From Coriobacteriaceae bacterium (GTDB lineage: Bacteria; Actinomycetota; Coriobacteriia; Coriobacteriales; Coriobacteriaceae), in NCBI GenBank assembly GCA_015062655.1, contig SUUG01000011.1, positions 1-64,000 of the forward strand: a stretch of 64,000 nucleotides of DNA, read 5' to 3'. The notes beneath the pieces are model-generated. The model was not told the origin of the DNA and did no database searches. It worked only from the letters and a program-made list of their open reading frames with translations. Both the position numbers and the translations under genes were made by a program. Positions 62,493 to 64,000 of the stretch are shown here, piece by piece (position 1 is the first letter of the stretch; the number at the start of each line of letters is the position of its first letter).

Positions 62493-62582
62493 TGGTGTCG
62501 GAGGCGGGACTTGAACCCGCATGACCGCAATGTGGTCACTAGCACCTCAAGCTAGCGCGTCTGCCAATTCCGCCACTCCGAC
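62493..62582 (-). tRNA. tRNA-Leu (GAG)
   Basis: Minus-strand class II tRNA: acceptor GTCGGAG/CTCCGAC, anticodon loop CTTGAGG (anticodon GAG), long variable arm (TGACCACATTGCGGTCA), T arm GCGGGTTCAAGTCCCGC, encoded CCA. Confidence 0.96.
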
Positions 62583-62670
62583 GTGGTTTCAGCAAAGAGA
62601 ATACTACCCCAAATCGATCAGCGGACGCAAGGATTTTTTTGCAGAAAGTTTCTCCCCGCCGCCACCGACC

Positions 62671-62735
62671 GATGCCGAGCGTTCGTAATACGGCATTTTT
62701 CTCGAGTGAGAGGCCGGATTACGAACGCTCAGCAT
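62671..62735. repeat. Palindromic element, family I, copy 8
   Basis: Arms ATGCCGAGCGTTCGTAATAC and GGATTACGAACGCTCAGCAT around CTCGAGTGAG. It lies between tRNA-Leu and the divergent ABC exporter, so it is not in a terminator position here. Confidence 0.9.
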
Positions 62736-62742
62736 ATATGAA

Positions 62743-62757
62743 GCGACACGGTGTCGC
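62743..62757. promoter_or_regulatory. Operator-like dyad before the ABC exporter
   Basis: Perfect dyad GCGACACGGTGTCGC ends about 17 bp before TACAGT (62774-62779), a likely -10. This is a typical position for repressor control of an efflux gene; the regulator is unknown. Confidence 0.5.
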
Positions 62758-62815
62758 ATACGGCGCAAGTGGGTACAGTTCCACCATATGCATCTGATTT
62801 TTGGAGGAGATCTTC

Positions 62816-64000
62816 TTGAGTTCCACCGCGACCGCTCAACCCCGTGAGCGCAAGGCGTCCGTCACGCGTCGGACGCTTCACTATTTCTGGGACGTGACCA
62901 GAAGGCAGATGCCCATGTTCATCGGCAACGTTCTCGCCGATCTGGGCTTCGTGTTCTTCCTCTCGTTCGCGAGCCCCTATATCATCGGGGTCATCGTCGA
63001 TGCCGTGGGCCGCGGCGGAATCCGCGCCGACGAGGTCATCCCCACCTTCGGTCCGCTGATCTTGGCGCTCGTAGCCGTCAACGTGCTCGGCCAGGTCTGC
63101 AGCAAGCTCCAGGACTACACCTGCGCCCGCCTGGAGATCGCCGGCGGCTTCGAGCTCGGCCGCGAGGCCTTCGACGCGCTCTCCAACCAGTCGATGACCT
63201 TCCACACCAACCGCTTCGGCGGATCGCTCGTGAGTTCGACGCAGAAGTTCCTGGGCTCTTACACCCAGCTTGTGCACAACTTCGCCTACTCCGCCCTTCC
63301 GACGGTCGCATCGGCCGTCTTCACGATCGCGATGCTCGCCCCGCTCGTGCCCGCCTACGTGGCCGTGCTCGTCGTGATCATCGCGATCTACGTCTTCGTG
63401 GTCTACCGCCTCTACAAGAAGATCCTCCCCTACAACGCAGCGGCGAGCGCCGCGCAAAACCGCCTGTCCGGCGAGCTTTCGGATTCGATCACCAATATCC
63501 TCGCTGTGAAGACCTCCGGTCGCGAGGCGTACGAGCAGCAGATCTTCGAGGAGGCGAACGAAGAGTCCCGACGCGCCGACTCGGCACGGATGCTGCGCAC
63601 GGTCAAGACCGGCGCGGTGACGAGCTCCATGATCGTGCTCATGATGACCGTCGTGGCGGTGTTCATCGCCGGCGGCACCGCGTGGTTCGGCATCTCCGCG
63701 GGCACGGTCGTGATGATGTTCACGTACACGAACTCCCTCACGATGCGCATGAACATGCTGGCCCAGACCTTCCAGACCATCAACCGCGCCCTCGGTGAGG
63801 CCTACGACCTCACGGTCGCCCTCGACGAGCCGCGCCTCGTGGCCGACAAGCCCGACGCGCCCGCGCTCGCCGTCCCCGACGGTTCGATCGACTTCGACCA
63901 CGTGACGTTCCGCTACGCCGACGCCAGCGCCGAGGACACGGTCTTCGACGACTTCTCCCTCTCCATCCCCGCCGGTCAGCGCGTGGGTCTCGTGGGCCGC
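62816..64000 (+). CDS. ABC exporter, fused permease-ATPase (3' end outside window)
   Basis: Half-transporter of the MsbA/MdlB type. From the TTG at 62816 (RBS GGAGGAGA) the frame encodes an ABC transmembrane domain with six predicted helices (MFIGNVLADLGFVFFLSFAS, YVAVLVVIIAIYVFVVYRLY). The start of the ATPase domain follows (IDFDHVTFRYADA, IPAGQRVGLVGR). The window ends just before the rest of Walker A. SDSITNILAVKTSGREAYEQ is the usual coupling-helix region. It may form a heterodimer with a downstream partner. Confidence 0.9.
   Translation, partial: MSSTATAQPRERKASVTRRTLHYFWDVTRRQMPMFIGNVLADLGFVFFLSFASPYIIGVIVDAVGRGGIRADEVIPTFGPLILALVAVNVLGQVCSKLQDYTCARLEIAGGFELGREAFDALSNQSMTFHTNRFGGSLVSSTQKFLGSYTQLVHNFAYSALPTVASAVFTIAMLAPLVPAYVAVLVVIIAIYVFVVYRLYKKILPYNAAASAAQNRLSGELSDSITNILAVKTSGREAYEQQIFEEANEESRRADSARMLRTVKTGAVTSSMIVLMMTVVAVFIAGGTAWFGISAGTVVMMFTYTNSLTMRMNMLAQTFQTINRALGEAYDLTVALDEPRLVADKPDAPALAVPDGSIDFDHVTFRYADASAEDTVFDDFSLSIPAGQRVGLVGR

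Noticed and set aside
59586-62555. 989-aa plus-strand ORF opposite the phosphatase
   Set aside because: Antisense shadow; PP2C motifs are on the minus strand.

Overview
The window is a high-GC, densely packed bacterial chromosome segment. Gene content (SUF-only iron-sulfur assembly, class III anaerobic ribonucleotide reductase, a Rho with a long basic N-terminal insert, CarD-like and HxlR/Rrf2 regulators, GH25 lysozyme with cell-wall-binding repeats) fits an anaerobic Actinomycetota of class Coriobacteriia, most likely a Collinsella relative. The name is an inference from gene content and base composition; no database was searched.

Layout. 0-8 kb is a surface-polysaccharide block: a secreted GH25 lysozyme (cut by the window edge), UDP-galactopyranose mutase, and a minus-strand operon of ABC-2 permease, ABC ATPase, two GT2 and one GT4 glycosyltransferases. 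8.0-8.9 kb is an array of palindromic repeats. 8.9-14.7 kb is the suf operon (sufC-B-D-S-U plus an IscR-like Rrf2 regulator). 15-18 kb holds a large nested palindrome, two genes with internal deletions (MerR/TipAS, DUF1304), an HxlR-nitroreductase pair, a DODA-type dioxygenase and tRNA-Lys/His. 18-28 kb has a VanZ protein with an unknown membrane protein, an SDR, rho, an SMR remnant, argS, a CarD-like protein and an HD protein. 27-35 kb has HAD and DegV proteins, a polysaccharide flippase, a metallophosphatase, proC, serA and serC.

35-38.5 kb is a decayed zone: a tandem repeat, a nested palindrome and remnants of AcpS, an MFS transporter, an alpha/beta hydrolase, Pta and a PucR-type regulator. 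38.8-45.7 kb carries a histidine phosphatase, an XRE-LURP-one fusion, an AlkD-like protein, a DnaQ-like exonuclease, a drug-type MFS pump behind a probable attenuator, and a PD-(D/E)XK-type protein flanked by two related structured elements. 46-49 kb is a zinc module: P1B ATPase plus an ArsR-HMA fusion with SmtB-like operators. 49-54 kb has a VanA-like D-Ala-D-X ligase, an FKBP, a SprT-like protease and a folE-HD-folB operon. 53.8-56.9 kb is nrdD-nrdG with NrdR boxes. 57-64 kb holds tRNA-Val/Cys/Gly/Leu, a broken TetR gene, an RsbU-like phosphatase with a fused STAS-HATPase partner, and the start of an ABC exporter.

The most unusual signal is at least seven families of intergenic palindromic elements, several built of the same motif repeated within each arm. 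Two families show paired compensatory changes between copies. They lie next to most of the deletion-scarred pseudogenes, and one family brackets the orphan nuclease-like gene.
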